Source: an uncultured Pseudoteredinibacter sp.
GTDB lineage: Bacteria > Pseudomonadota > Gammaproteobacteria > Pseudomonadales > Cellvibrionaceae
Direction: 5' to 3'
DNA length: 64,000 bases
NCBI RefSeq assembly: GCF_947500695.1
Contig: NZ_CANMSS010000004.1
Span: 355,527 to 419,526, forward strand
This document shows positions 25,172-34,453 of the stretch, one piece after another. The notes below the pieces were generated by a model. It was not told the origin of the DNA and did no database searches. It saw only the letters and a program-made list of their open reading frames with translations. Position 1 is the first letter of the stretch. Each line of letters begins with the position of its first letter. The translations under genes and the position numbers were made by a program.

Positions 25172-26959
25172 TCAGAATTGATTGTCATTGAATCGCATTA
25201 CGGACTGTTTTGCAGAACTAATAGCAGTGTGATGGTAGTCGATATAGGGTAGGTGTTGATCAAAGAAGTATTGCGCGGAATTGATCTTTCCTTGATAGAA
25301 ATCATCATATGGGTTTTGTGATTCGCTTGCTGAAACTGCCATTTTTGCCCACATATAAGCTAGTGCCGTTAGTCCAAATTGGTTTAGGAAGTGGTTGGCA
25401 GAAGCTCCGATCATTGTTGCATCTTCCTTTTGTCCTTCCATCACTTTATCCGCGCTGTCCGCTAGTTTGCTTATAGACTTTGTTAAAGGCCTTGTAAGCT
25501 TGTTCATCGCCACCTTGTGGCCATTTTCTTTTAGAAACTCTCTAACTTCCTCTGTAAACCTATTTAGAAGCTCACCGTTGCTGTTCACAACTTTACGCCC
25601 AAGTAGGTCCATAGCCTGAATGCCGTTTGCCCCTTCATATATCTGTGTAATTCGTACATCGCGGACGAGTTGTTCCTGCCCCCATTCTCTCACGTAACCG
25701 TGACCACCTAAGATTTGTTGTCCGAGTACACAGGTATTGAATGCCTTGTCCGAAACAAAGGCCTTAGCTACCGGGGTTAATAGTGCAATGAGGTCGTTTG
25801 CCTTGTGAAGTTCATGGCTGTCTTTTTCATATTTTGCGATATCAAGCAATTTTGCGATATATATAGACAGCGCTCGAGCACCTTCTGTGTGGACTTTCAT
25901 ATCAAGGAGCATTCGCCGCACATCAGGGTGGACCAATAGTGAGTCGGCAGCTGAATTTGGGGACTGTGCACCGCTAGGGCTTCTTCCTTGGCGACGTTCT
26001 CTGGCATATGTTAGGGCGTTTTGGTAGGAGCGTTCAGCAACAGCTAGAGACTGGATTCCAACGGCTAGTCGTTCATAGTTCATCATGGTAAACATGCAAG
26101 AAAGACCTTGGTTTTCTTCTCCAATTAACCAACCCTGAGCGCAGTCAAAATTCATTACGCAGGTTGCCGATCCTTTAATACCCATTTTTTTCTCAATAGA
26201 GCCGCAGCTAACGCCGTTTTGCTCACCTAGGCTTCCGTTGTCCTTGACGAGAAACTTGGGTACTAAGAAGAGGGATATGCCTTTGGCTCCTGCGGGGGCA
26301 TCGGGGGTTTTTGCCAAGACAAGGTGGACTATGTTCTCGCTTAGCTGATGATCACCCCATGTGATAAATATCTTATTGCCTGTAATACGGTATGAGTTAT
26401 CTTGATTTTTAATGGCCTTAGTGTGGATCAGTCCAAGGTCTGTGCCGGCATGAGGTTCGGTTAAATCCATGGCGCCACTCCATTTTCCAGAATATAGATG
26501 TGGCAGGTACTTGTCTTGCAAACTTTGACTTCCGTGAGATTTCAGTGCAAGGCAAGCTCCAGCAGTAAGCATTGGTATGAGTCCAAATGCCATGCTGGCG
26601 CCTTGAGTGATTTCTTCTATGGAGGCAGTCAGTGTTTTCGGCATTCCAAGTCCGCCAAACTCAGTCGGTCCTCCCAAGGCATTCCAGCCGCCATCACAAA
26701 ATGCTTTGTAGGTCTCTGTAAAGTCTTTTGGGGCGTAGACTTTTCCATCCGACCAGTAGGCACCATATTCGTCAACTTTTCTATTGAGGGGAGCCACTTC
26801 TTGCTCTAGGAATTTAGCGCCTTCTTCTAGTATGGCGTTAGCAGTGTCCTTGTCTATTAATTCGTTTAATTGCGGCTGCTTGCTCCAGAAGTGGTCGATT
26901 CCGAAAGCTTCGTATAATAAAAAATGAATGTCTTGAATTGGAGCTTTATAGTCGGACAT
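25172..26959 (-). CDS. Long acyl-CoA dehydrogenase (DmdC/FadE-like)
   Basis: 595 residues from ATG 26959, which has CAGGAAAA upstream; an earlier TTG in frame is unlikely. The FAD-dependent core contains GAMDLTEPHAGTDLG, KIFITWGDHQLSENIVHLVLAKT, the FAD loop and GGHGYVREWGQEQLVRDVRITQIYEGANGIQAMDL, where the Glu of IYEG is the expected catalytic base. The extra C-terminal 130 residues are typical of the 600-residue group annotated as 3-methylmercaptopropionyl-CoA dehydrogenase, though many act on ordinary fatty acyl-CoA. It is divergent from an AraC-family gene that may control it. Confidence 0.93.
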   Translation of the reverse strand: MSDYKAPIQDIHFLLYEAFGIDHFWSKQPQLNELIDKDTANAILEEGAKFLEQEVAPLNRKVDEYGAYWSDGKVYAPKDFTETYKAFCDGGWNALGGPTEFGGLGMPKTLTASIEEITQGASMAFGLIPMLTAGACLALKSHGSQSLQDKYLPHLYSGKWSGAMDLTEPHAGTDLGLIHTKAIKNQDNSYRITGNKIFITWGDHQLSENIVHLVLAKTPDAPAGAKGISLFLVPKFLVKDNGSLGEQNGVSCGSIEKKMGIKGSATCVMNFDCAQGWLIGEENQGLSCMFTMMNYERLAVGIQSLAVAERSYQNALTYARERRQGRSPSGAQSPNSAADSLLVHPDVRRMLLDMKVHTEGARALSIYIAKLLDIAKYEKDSHELHKANDLIALLTPVAKAFVSDKAFNTCVLGQQILGGHGYVREWGQEQLVRDVRITQIYEGANGIQAMDLLGRKVVNSNGELLNRFTEEVREFLKENGHKVAMNKLTRPLTKSISKLADSADKVMEGQKEDATMIGASANHFLNQFGLTALAYMWAKMAVSASESQNPYDDFYQGKINSAQYFFDQHLPYIDYHHTAISSAKQSVMRFNDNQF

Positions 26960-27038
26960 AATGTTTTCCTGAGCTAAAATGATCAAATAAATGTGTGTTC
27001 ATTTTCTTTAGCTTTACTAGGTGTTACTAGGTCAAAAT

Positions 27039-28106
27039 ATGACAGATAATAATCATTTTCCTACTTCCAGAAGTTTTTCAAAGGTCCGTCGCTTAACAAT
27101 AGATACTGGGCTAATTAAGAGTTATTTAGCTTCAGCTTCAGAGATCTTGGACATGCCGATTCTGTTGGAGAAGTCAGGAATACCCGTAGGGGATTGGCAA
27201 CGACCAGGTTCTCGAATTCCGTTTGAAAATGTTGCGCGTCTGTTGAACCGAGTTCGAAAAGAGCTAAAAGATGAACAGCATGGTCGATTTGCTCACCCTG
27301 TTCCCTTGGGATATTTCCGGTTAATGTTAAATGCGGTTGTTAGGGAGCGAGGGTTAATAGATGCTCTTTCAGTACTGCTTGATTACCTTAGTGTCATGAC
27401 GGAAGAGGTTCAGTTTGAATTCGTCAGAAGGGGAGAGTTTGTAGAGTGTAATATGGTTTCCAAGTCTTCGGCATCCATGCTGGACAGGGGGACAGTCGAC
27501 TTTCACCTTTCTGCAATTATTCGTGTTATGAGCTGGCTGGGAAATAAGGCCGTCAAGCCTACTGTGGTGAGATTGGCTTTCGCACCGCCTGAATATACGC
27601 CAGAGTATGCATACCTATACTATAACTCTCCGGTCATGTTTAATCAGACTAAAAATACCGTTTGTTTTGAGCTTTCTTCATTGTCCGGTGATGTTGTGCA
27701 AACAGCAAGTTCGGTGAAGCGATATTTGCGTAGTGCACCTAGGGATTTGTTTTTTCCCAAGTTTGCTCCGGGGCATTTTTTGAGGGGGGTACAAGAGTAC
27801 CTAGAAGACTGCCTTTTAGGTGAGCAGAGGATTCCTGATCAAGAGTTAGTTGCTCGCCGCCTCGGTATTAGCGCTCAAACATTAAGGCGAAGGTTGCGCG
27901 AAGAGGGCACTAGTTTTCAGTCAATGAAGAATCAAGTGCGTAGAGAGGCTGCTATCTATTATTTGGCTAAGGGGACTTATTCTGTAGAGCAAGTTTCTGA
28001 TGCTGTCGGGTTCGCAGAGGTGAGTAATTTTGTCCGAGCATTTAAGTCTTGGACAGGCCTTACCCCATTAAGGTTTCAATCGAGAAAACCTTTTGCCCCA
28101 AAATAG
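27039..28106 (+). CDS. AraC-family transcriptional regulator (arabinose-binding-type N domain)
   Basis: About 355 residues from ATG 27039. The N-terminal 200 residues match the broad ligand-binding domain seen in OruR/VirS-type regulators (PVGDWQRPGSRIPFENVARLL, PLGYFRLMLNAVV). The C-terminal 100 hold two helix-turn-helix units: QELVARRLGISAQTLRRRLREEG and VEQVSDAVGFAEVSNFVRAFKSWTG. These regulators often respond to fatty acids or short-chain acids and control neighbouring acyl-CoA genes. It is divergent from the 595-aa acyl-CoA dehydrogenase across an 79-bp gap, so it probably regulates that gene. Confidence 0.9.
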   Translation: MTDNNHFPTSRSFSKVRRLTIDTGLIKSYLASASEILDMPILLEKSGIPVGDWQRPGSRIPFENVARLLNRVRKELKDEQHGRFAHPVPLGYFRLMLNAVVRERGLIDALSVLLDYLSVMTEEVQFEFVRRGEFVECNMVSKSSASMLDRGTVDFHLSAIIRVMSWLGNKAVKPTVVRLAFAPPEYTPEYAYLYYNSPVMFNQTKNTVCFELSSLSGDVVQTASSVKRYLRSAPRDLFFPKFAPGHFLRGVQEYLEDCLLGEQRIPDQELVARRLGISAQTLRRRLREEGTSFQSMKNQVRREAAIYYLAKGTYSVEQVSDAVGFAEVSNFVRAFKSWTGLTPLRFQSRKPFAPK

Positions 28107-28182
28107 CGTCTTTTAGGTCGCTAAGTCACGAACAGGTCACGCCTCAGTGGGTAAGCTCAGCCATTTTTTGAGGCGTCGTTGT

Positions 28183-28743
28183 ATGAGTTCATCCCGCTTG
28201 GAGGCATTCAGTGATGGTGTTTTAGCCATCATCATAACCATTATGGTATTGGAGATTGAGCCTCCTGAACACTATACTCTTGAATCTTTGCATGGGGTTC
28301 TCCCACAGTTTCTCTCGTATTTGGTGAGTTTTATATATGTTGGCAGCTATTGGAATCATCACCATCATCTCTTTCAGTGCGTAGCTGAGGTAAAAGGCTG
28401 GGTATTGTGGTCAAACCTTCACTTTCTGTTTTGGTTGTCGCTTGTGCCTGTGTCGACAGCGTGGTTGGGGCAAAGTCACGAGGCTTTCATTCCAGTGCTG
28501 TTCTACGGCCTCGTACTTGCAATGAGCGCAATATCATTTATGTTATTGCATCTCTCTATCGCAGAAGTGAGTGGCGGTTCGACCACCTTAATTGGCTTTG
28601 CCCCTCGCAAGGCGATAGTCTCTCTGCTCATTTATCTGTTCGCCATGATTATTTCTTACTCAAATACCTATGTAGCTTGTGCTATGTACGCCTTGGTTCT
28701 ATTTTTATGGTTCTCACCCGTTAAATATTCGCGAGAAGATTGA
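28183..28743 (+). CDS. TMEM175-family potassium channel-like protein
   Basis: 186 residues from ATG 28183 (GTG 28147 is the alternative). The hallmark RLEAFSDGVLAIIITIMVLE gives the FSDGV filter-helix motif at residues 9-13. YVGSYWNHHHHLF and four or five more helices follow. Bacterial members form tetrameric, leaky potassium channels without the classical TVGYG filter. Its stop codon is directly adjacent to the stop of the convergent AI-2E-type gene. Confidence 0.9.
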   Translation: MSSSRLEAFSDGVLAIIITIMVLEIEPPEHYTLESLHGVLPQFLSYLVSFIYVGSYWNHHHHLFQCVAEVKGWVLWSNLHFLFWLSLVPVSTAWLGQSHEAFIPVLFYGLVLAMSAISFMLLHLSIAEVSGGSTTLIGFAPRKAIVSLLIYLFAMIISYSNTYVACAMYALVLFLWFSPVKYSRED

Positions 28744-29844
28744 TTAATTCATTGTTTTTGTGAGAGCGCTGACAACTCTGTTATCAGGGTAGAGCTCTTT
28801 GGCGACTATTTTTAAGATAGTGTAAATGGGTATCGCAAAGATCATTCCTATAACGCCGAACCAGGTTCCCAGGATCAGCATGACTAAGAATACCTCTAGG
28901 GGGTGTGAAGAGCTGGTTTTTGAGAAAATAATCGGTTGGCTGAATACATTATCAATCAACTGTGTGATTACAAAGCCACCGAGTGCGTATAGCCCATATG
29001 TCAATGCCTCATTAGCCGCTGCTTGGGCGGCAAAATTGCCATAAGTAAGGGTAAATATAATCACTGCGCTGATTAGGGGGCCGATATACGGGGCCAAGTT
29101 TAACAATGCACATAGAGCTGCAATGGCAAGCGCACCTTTCACGCCAATAAGTAACAGGGTTACTGTATACAGTGAGCATATTATGGCTAACTGTATGAGT
29201 AACCCAATAACGTACTTAGAAAGAAAGTTATCAATCCTTCTGAGTGTCGCAAGCGTCTTTTTATGGCGTGATTCTGGAATTAAGGTGTAAAAACACTGAT
29301 GAATTATGTCATCGTCCTGTAGCAGAAAGAAAAGAATGAACAAAATACAGAAACTACTAATTCCTATGTTCTCAATTATAGATAGGCCAGTGCCAAAGAA
29401 GCTGCTCAAAGTGTCTGCTGTGACGACCGAGGCGGCAAGGTCTTTTGCCGAAACGTCTTTGAGAACAGTTATAGAGATATTTTCTAGGTACCTATCTAAA
29501 ATCTCGATAAGCTGCTGAAGGCCCTGGCTTATGGTTAGCCAGTTTTGTCTAGCAAACCCCTCCTCTTGTTCGGCTATTTCTGGGATTATTGACAAAAGTA
29601 ATACGATTAAAAAGCTTGTGAACACAGCTATTGTGACTAACGATGATAGTGAGTTAGGCATTTTAAGGGCTTGTTTGAACCAATTGTTTACTGGTCGAGC
29701 TGCGATCGCTAATGCCAAAGATGCTAGCACGTAGAAAATAACAGAAACTACTTCGCTAATTAGATAGAGTGCGGCAACACAGCCTGTAATAAACGCGCTG
29801 GCTATTACTATGCCAGTAGCGATATTTTTTGCATCTTGATTCAT
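28744..29844 (-). CDS. AI-2E family (PerM/YdiK-like) membrane transporter
   Basis: 366 residues with about eight membrane helices. The layout matches the family: two N-terminal helix pairs, a soluble central part (SKYVIGLLIQLAIICSLYTVTLLLIGVKGALAIAALCALLNLAPYIGP) and a C-terminal PLEVFLVMLILGTWFGVIGMIFAIP. The AI-2 export role is not general; some members are Na+/H+ antiporters or of unknown role. It is the last gene of a three-gene run with a holin-like protein and a 42-residue membrane ORF. Confidence 0.9.
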   Translation of the reverse strand: MNQDAKNIATGIVIASAFITGCVAALYLISEVVSVIFYVLASLALAIAARPVNNWFKQALKMPNSLSSLVTIAVFTSFLIVLLLSIIPEIAEQEEGFARQNWLTISQGLQQLIEILDRYLENISITVLKDVSAKDLAASVVTADTLSSFFGTGLSIIENIGISSFCILFILFFLLQDDDIIHQCFYTLIPESRHKKTLATLRRIDNFLSKYVIGLLIQLAIICSLYTVTLLLIGVKGALAIAALCALLNLAPYIGPLISAVIIFTLTYGNFAAQAAANEALTYGLYALGGFVITQLIDNVFSQPIIFSKTSSSHPLEVFLVMLILGTWFGVIGMIFAIPIYTILKIVAKELYPDNRVVSALTKTMN

Positions 29845-29865
29845 AGGTGTTATCCAGTTCGTATA

Positions 29866-29994
29866 TTAGGTTAAAGCTAGTTTTAAGATAAAGAACGCTA
29901 TTGCTGTGGCTAGGTTGCCTATATGTTCCGAGCCTATTGCAAGGAGGAAAAGCAAGCTTAAGACTGTAAGAGCTTCAATCAGGGCTTCGTTCAT
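29866..29994 (-). CDS. Possible 42-residue membrane protein
   Basis: A short frame begins 2 bp after the holin-like stop and ends 21 bp before the AI-2E-type start. The product has a polar start (MNEALIEALTV) and then one or two hydrophobic stretches (LSLLFLLAIG, ATAIAFFILKLALT). Filling the gap between two co-directional membrane protein genes and its composition speak for it; the weak ribosome-binding site speaks against it. It could also be a remnant of the C terminus of a longer upstream protein. Confidence 0.45.
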   Translation of the reverse strand: MNEALIEALTVLSLLFLLAIGSEHIGNLATAIAFFILKLALT

Positions 29995-29996
29995 GG

Positions 29997-30416
29997 CTAT
30001 AGCTTGCTCTTGTCCCTGCGTATTATCGATTTTGACAATAGGTACCTTTGAATTAGGCGGTGGAGCGTGATCTTGAGGAAGAATGTTGATATTAGGTAGG
30101 CTGTCGCAACTATTAGGTAGCCAACGTAGTCGTCTTGGAAGATGGAGTTCAGCCAATGAGCTATTGCGGTGCTAAGAAAAAGACTCGCTATTAAGATAAT
30201 AATGACCGTTATTAATAGATAGACCATTTTTGTGATCAGCTCTACTCCATGATCTAGATAGGCTGATATATGGTTGTGAATCTCTAATTTTGCCGACTTA
30301 AAAGCGTAGGTAATGACTTTTTTGACGATGGTGTTCTCAATGTCGATTAGCAAGCTGGATAGTGATTCCGGCTCGTCATCGTTACTACCTCTGTCTTGCG
30401 AGCTTTCTTTATTCAT
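29997..30416 (-). CDS. Holin-like small membrane protein
   Basis: 139 residues. A polar, acidic N-terminal 25 residues is followed by an amphipathic helix (EIHNHISAYLDHGVELITKMVYL) and two long membrane helices joined by a short loop (NSIFQDDYVG). A basic tail (RRDKSKL) ends it. The layout resembles phage-holin-family/YqjE-like proteins of proteobacterial chromosomes, not a lysis cassette: no endolysin is near. It leads a short operon with the 42-residue ORF and the AI-2E-type transporter. Confidence 0.65.
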   Translation of the reverse strand: MNKESSQDRGSNDDEPESLSSLLIDIENTIVKKVITYAFKSAKLEIHNHISAYLDHGVELITKMVYLLITVIIILIASLFLSTAIAHWLNSIFQDDYVGYLIVATAYLISTFFLKITLHRLIQRYLLSKSIIRRDKSKL

Positions 30417-31055
30417 TGCAAAAACTTTACCTGACTCTACGGCGTTTCGATCTGTTTAATTGAGGCTACAAGCATAATCTTGTAGTTGTGACTTGATCGT
30501 TTTTTATCGAATTCCGGAATCGATATGGGCAGCAGTATATTTTTTGGGGTGGCGTTAGAAGCATTGTTGCGAAGTTGGTGTATAGCGTGACATCTTGAGG
30601 TTGTATTCTAGAGGCCATAGGAGAAGGTTTTGAATTTGCAGAGGAGATAGGGGACTACTTGGTGGTTTGTATGTCCCAACTCTCTTAGGCCGGCGATTTG
30701 ATCTTGAATTGGTGTGACTTTCTGAGGTTAATGGCTGATGGTTAAGTACATTTCATCTTAAGTATCTCATCTAGTCTTATAAGTCATTATTTCAAAGCAT
30801 TGAGTACTGCACACTGAGTGGGTGGAAGAAGCGGTAATTTGTTGCAGCTACAGTGTCCGGAGGTATGTGTTTAAACGCTAGCGCTCTATAAAGTGAACAC
30901 TGAATGTGTAGGCCATCTATATTATTCCGAGGTGTTCAGTATTGCAACTTTCGCTAAGCGACTGGATGTGCCTGAGCGGTAGTCTGACGTTTACTCCACT
31001 TGTCCCGTATTTTACCGCATAGGTTTTCTGGAGGATATCTCGCATAGACCCTTTG
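30417..31055. other. Non-coding stretch, about 640 bp
   Basis: No gene is seen. The left part is the promoter side of the holin-like operon and has a 7-bp inverted repeat CTACAAG / CTTGTAG (30466-30485) and a palindrome ATTCCGGAAT (30511-30520) flanked by partly matching ATCGA/CGAT. The right part has no readable structure. Confidence 0.6.
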
Positions 31056-31081
31056 ATAAAAATGGCCCTTGGAAAAGGGCC
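31056..31081 (-). terminator. Rho-independent terminator, minus strand
   Basis: Stem GGCCCTT / AAGGGCC with a GGAA loop; read on the minus strand it is followed by ATTTTTATC. It lies about 50 bp after the stop of the secreted 275-residue protein and ends the SUMF1-like operon. Confidence 0.8.
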
Positions 31082-31129
31082 TGGTCGTAGCGTTACAAAA
31101 TAGGGGGCTGTGGTTGCTTTTTGATTCTG

Positions 31130-31957
31130 CTATCTAGCTCCAATATAAATGGCTGTGTCATTGTCGTCATGATTTATGTAGATTAGGATAGTTTCATCTG
31201 AAGTGCCTAGTGTGACTGTTCCTGTGTAGGAACCTGTGGATCCTTTGCAGTCAAATGTGCCATTGGTTTCAATGCTACTGAAATTTAAAGTGTATTCACC
31301 TTGGTAGCTGCATATCGGAGAGCTGTTAGAATCTTCAACAACGATTGCCAGGTCTTCGTCATTGAGCTGTACTGTCGTAGAGCTGAACTGCGAAGTGCTC
31401 CCTAATTTGGCGACTGTCGAGAAAGGCATTGATAGGCTGTCTTGTATTGCATCGGTGTTTTTGCTCGTGCTAGTTGTAGTGTTGTCTGTAACAAAGTTCT
31501 GTTTCTCCTCGGACCAAGATATCGATGTGGTTTGACCGGCGAGTGGGAAATCAAATAGTGTTTCTCCGTGCGATAGGTCTCTTACGAAATCGGTATCCGA
31601 TACTCTAGATGTAAAAAAAGTTGATGTGTGCCAAAGCTCTCCGTCCGAATACACATCTATTTTGTGTTCACCTTCTTCTAATAAAGCGTAATTATACAAT
31701 AGAGAAAACCCAGTAGCTGTATGGCCACATACATCAAGTGTGTCCTCCCTGTTCGTCCCAATTCCGGCCTTGCCCAGATCATGGCCGTCTATGCTTACTG
31801 TGATGCTTTCAGTGCCGCACTTCCAGCCGCTGATCACGTCAATGCCAGAACTAACACTTGGCCCAGGGTTTTCTAGCTTCCCTTCAGTATTACTAGCCGC
31901 TTCAGTCATTAAGGGTATGGCAAATGCACAAGTCGCTAATACTATTAGATTTTTCAT
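31130..31957 (-). CDS. Secreted protein with GW...STF...FP...QNF beta domain
   Basis: 275 residues with a signal peptide ending near TEAAS. Residues about 30-170 form a domain of conserved spaced motifs: SGIDVISGWKC, ITVSIDG, the LLEEGEHKIDVYSDGE turn, STFF, FPLAGQTTSISWSEEKQNFV. The same motif order occurs twice in the leucine-rich-repeat protein at 38917-41760 and once in the fragment at 36234-36582. Two Cys pairs (GWKC / DVCGH and SPICSYQ / GTFDCKG) may be disulfides. The C-terminal 90 residues are beta-rich and Thr/Ser-rich, like an adhesin or substrate-binding fold. It follows the SUMF1-like gene by 9 bp. Function unknown. Confidence 0.75.
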   Translation of the reverse strand: MKNLIVLATCAFAIPLMTEAASNTEGKLENPGPSVSSGIDVISGWKCGTESITVSIDGHDLGKAGIGTNREDTLDVCGHTATGFSLLYNYALLEEGEHKIDVYSDGELWHTSTFFTSRVSDTDFVRDLSHGETLFDFPLAGQTTSISWSEEKQNFVTDNTTTSTSKNTDAIQDSLSMPFSTVAKLGSTSQFSSTTVQLNDEDLAIVVEDSNSSPICSYQGEYTLNFSSIETNGTFDCKGSTGSYTGTVTLGTSDETILIYINHDDNDTAIYIGAR

Positions 31958-31966
31958 TATTTTCTC

Positions 31967-33055
31967 CTACTTATTTAATACTATTCTGAAACCAAAGTGG
32001 TCGTTACCTGCGTTTACATAGGCGCTGTGCTTCCAATCGGTAGCCATGATTCTGGGGAAGTAATTGAATGAGCCGCCAAGCAGTCCTTTTTTGAGTTGGT
32101 TGTCCTGAGAAAGAGGGGAGTTTGTGTCTATTCGTAGATCGCTTATGTTGCTATCCAGAAAATATGTATCGTCCTGTGGGTTATGCCAATCCTGTACCCA
32201 CTCCCATACATTACCCCCCAAATTGTATAAACCGTAGGGGTTTGGATTCAGTGAGCGAACCGGTTGCGCATGCCCTTTGTGTATGGGAAACGGAGGATTG
32301 ACGGCCTCGGTGTTGTACCAGGCACTTGATTCAGATATGTTGCCGTCGGATGTTGCGTATTCGAACTCTTGGCCTCCTTTACCGGCGTAAAACCATTGAG
32401 CCATTGTGGGGAGTTCGTAACCATAATAATCCGCAAATGCCTTTGCGCCAAAGTAACGGATATGTGTTACTGGCCATTCTTTGATTTCTTCAATGGTTGG
32501 TAGCTCTAAATCTTGATCACCATTACCTACAAATCCCGATTTTTCAGAATTAAGCTCGGCCCAGTCGTTAATTGTGTCCACGACATCTGGATATACGGAC
32601 TTATCAAAATACTGATTCCAGTCTACTGTTTTAGGATCGACTATTTGAAATCGATTGGTATCAGCATTGAAAGATATATAGGAGCGATTTAATGGGTTTT
32701 CCATTTCATCAAGTGTGAATATTCCATCTCCATCATGATCCTTGATAACTCTATGCCCACCCAAATTCAGCATTTGCTCCCCTGAATGTGTATAGACCAT
32801 TTCATCGGCCTCACTGTAATAGATGTCATTTGTTGAGATCGCCGAGTTTAAAAACTCCAAGTATTGTGAGTTGCTAATTTCGGTTTCAGACATATAGAAG
32901 TTATCTATATTATCGTCTCCTGGAACCTGGATAAGTGAGATACTCTTGTGTCCTGATACTTTGGATAGGTTGTCGGGCCTGCCCTTTATAGTTTTACTGA
33001 GCAATGAATGATCATTGCCAAATAGCGAAATGCACAATAGAAATGATGATAGCAT
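31967..33055 (-). CDS. SUMF1/FGE-sulfatase-modifying-family protein, likely not an FGE
   Basis: 362 residues with an N-terminal signal-like run (LSSFLLCISLFG). Family motifs: FYMSETEISNSQYLEFL near the start, ELPTMAQWFYAGKGGQEFEYATSDG, NPYGLYNLGGNVWEWVQDWH and LLGGSFNYFPR...FGFRIVL at the end. True formylglycine-generating enzymes need two Cys in the C-terminal part; the only Cys here is in the signal-like segment. It therefore belongs to the wider family (EgtB/PvdO/NirV-like) with another role or a structural one. A charged insert at about 110-180 is unusual. It is co-transcribed with the secreted beta-domain protein. Confidence 0.82.
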   Translation of the reverse strand: MLSSFLLCISLFGNDHSLLSKTIKGRPDNLSKVSGHKSISLIQVPGDDNIDNFYMSETEISNSQYLEFLNSAISTNDIYYSEADEMVYTHSGEQMLNLGGHRVIKDHDGDGIFTLDEMENPLNRSYISFNADTNRFQIVDPKTVDWNQYFDKSVYPDVVDTINDWAELNSEKSGFVGNGDQDLELPTIEEIKEWPVTHIRYFGAKAFADYYGYELPTMAQWFYAGKGGQEFEYATSDGNISESSAWYNTEAVNPPFPIHKGHAQPVRSLNPNPYGLYNLGGNVWEWVQDWHNPQDDTYFLDSNISDLRIDTNSPLSQDNQLKKGLLGGSFNYFPRIMATDWKHSAYVNAGNDHFGFRIVLNK

Positions 33056-33577
33056 TAGAAGTCCTCTTGGCTTGTGAGGTTTAGAGTCTATTGCTAAAGC
33101 TTGCAGCGATTATGGACTAATTGTGTATTTTCCGAGAATTATTGGGACCGAGAAGACTGTGTATCCTGCAATGACACTTTAATGTGACTTTATCAATTTT
33201 TCTTTGAGTGATAGTTTAAGTCGTTGGAATCATTGGCTAGAATTTTTCTCTTTTCAAGAATGTAGAAAAAATAGATTGTACGCGAAGGGTTTAGGTTGGT
33301 TTAATGCCAGTTTTCAATTGGCGACTTTAGAATAAGCACGGCAATAAAGGTTACTTTCTTGTCATGTTTGGCGTCAGGCCATCATAAATACTGGCGGTGT
33401 GAGCCATGATTGAAAACTTTAAATTTCGTGTCTTTAGTATGTGTAACAGTTAGTGATCGGTTGTTTAAAAAGCTAGCTATCGATGGCTAATATCTAAATC
33501 TTGTATGATCTACACATTCGAAAGCTAGCTGTAGCTAGAGAAACATATATTCTAGTTATGCTTATTCAAGTCGATTT
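33056..33577. other. Non-coding stretch, about 520 bp
   Basis: AT-rich. It must contain the promoter of the SUMF1-like operon and the end of the SdiA-regulated-like gene transcript. Repeated CTAGCT words occur near 33470 and 33525. No gene or fragment was recognised. Confidence 0.5.
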
Positions 33578-34453
33578 TTAGATGGTGTCAACTTGGTATA
33601 CGTACACCGGTGGAAGCTCATCAACATAATTATGATCGACAACTATATAAGCACGACCATTTCTAACTGATAGATCTGCAGCCTGTGTGGGAATAATACC
33701 GAGTACTTCGATTACCTCTAAGCTATTGGCATCTAATACAAGTATGCTGGTGTAATTTTCAGTGAGCACATAGTACTTACCATTTTCGTACGCGAGACCA
33801 GAAATCGATAGGGAGGATATGTCTCCTCCTGGTTTCATGAAGCTACCAAAGTTTATCTTGTGGATTTCACCTTTTTTAACATCGACTAGTTCTGGAGTTT
33901 CTTCCGATGTGGCAAGCTGGCGATCCTTGGTAATTGAAATTCCCGAAAATTCGAAGTCTTGAATGTTTGCGGGTAGAGCTATATCTTCCTGGCGTTGCCA
34001 GTTCTCTCCTGAGCCACTCCATTTTCTGATTGAGCCGAATTCTCCAATCGCTAGCACTGAGTTATCAACCACTTCGATACCTTCTAGAGAACCCTGTTTG
34101 AACAGTAAAGGGCCGCCAACAAGGCTTGCAGAATCATTGATAATTTTAAACTTGTCATCAAGTATGAATAGCTCTGCTTGGTCCGTTGATATATAGATTC
34201 GGTCGCCACGATGTTGGATTCCTGATGGCTGTTCGATTTTTTTTGGCATTGCGATTTCAGCAAGAGGTTCGAGCTGCCTGCTAACTCGAAGTGGGCCGCT
34301 TTCCGCACTTGGAATGGTTAGATCACTGTCGCCGCTACTGCCAATGACATCGATGATCAGGTAAGCACCTAGCCGGGTATTCACTACCACGTAGGCGCTG
34401 ATTAAAACGGCGACAATCACCGCTACTGTTACTGTCTTCTCGTTAAGCTTCAT
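33578..34453 (-). CDS. SdiA-regulated-like beta-propeller protein, membrane-anchored
   Basis: 291 residues. One N-terminal membrane helix (KTVTVAVIVAVLISAYVVV) is followed by an extracytoplasmic domain with propeller-like repeats: QPSGIQHRGDRIYISTDQAELFILDD, EGIEVVDNSVLAIGEFGSIRKWS, FEFSGISITKDRQL, ISGLAYENGKYYVLTENYTSILVLD and AADLSVRNGRAYIVVDHN. This resembles the SdiA-regulated/YjiK family of unknown role. It is a single gene with no close neighbours, at the left border of a decayed island region. Confidence 0.7.
   Translation of the reverse strand: MKLNEKTVTVAVIVAVLISAYVVVNTRLGAYLIIDVIGSSGDSDLTIPSAESGPLRVSRQLEPLAEIAMPKKIEQPSGIQHRGDRIYISTDQAELFILDDKFKIINDSASLVGGPLLFKQGSLEGIEVVDNSVLAIGEFGSIRKWSGSGENWQRQEDIALPANIQDFEFSGISITKDRQLATSEETPELVDVKKGEIHKINFGSFMKPGGDISSLSISGLAYENGKYYVLTENYTSILVLDANSLEVIEVLGIIPTQAADLSVRNGRAYIVVDHNYVDELPPVYVYQVDTI

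Noticed and set aside
29866..30156. 96-codon version of the small membrane ORF
   Set aside because: Its first half overlaps the holin-like gene in another frame and looks non-protein-like. Only the last 42 codons are membrane-like.
29997..30416. Prophage lysis cassette around the holin-like gene
   Set aside because: No endolysin, spanin or phage structural gene is near; the neighbours are ordinary membrane protein genes.
31967..33055. True formylglycine-generating enzyme with a sulfatase partner
   Set aside because: The two catalytic cysteines are absent, and no sulfatase gene of the formylglycine type is in the window.
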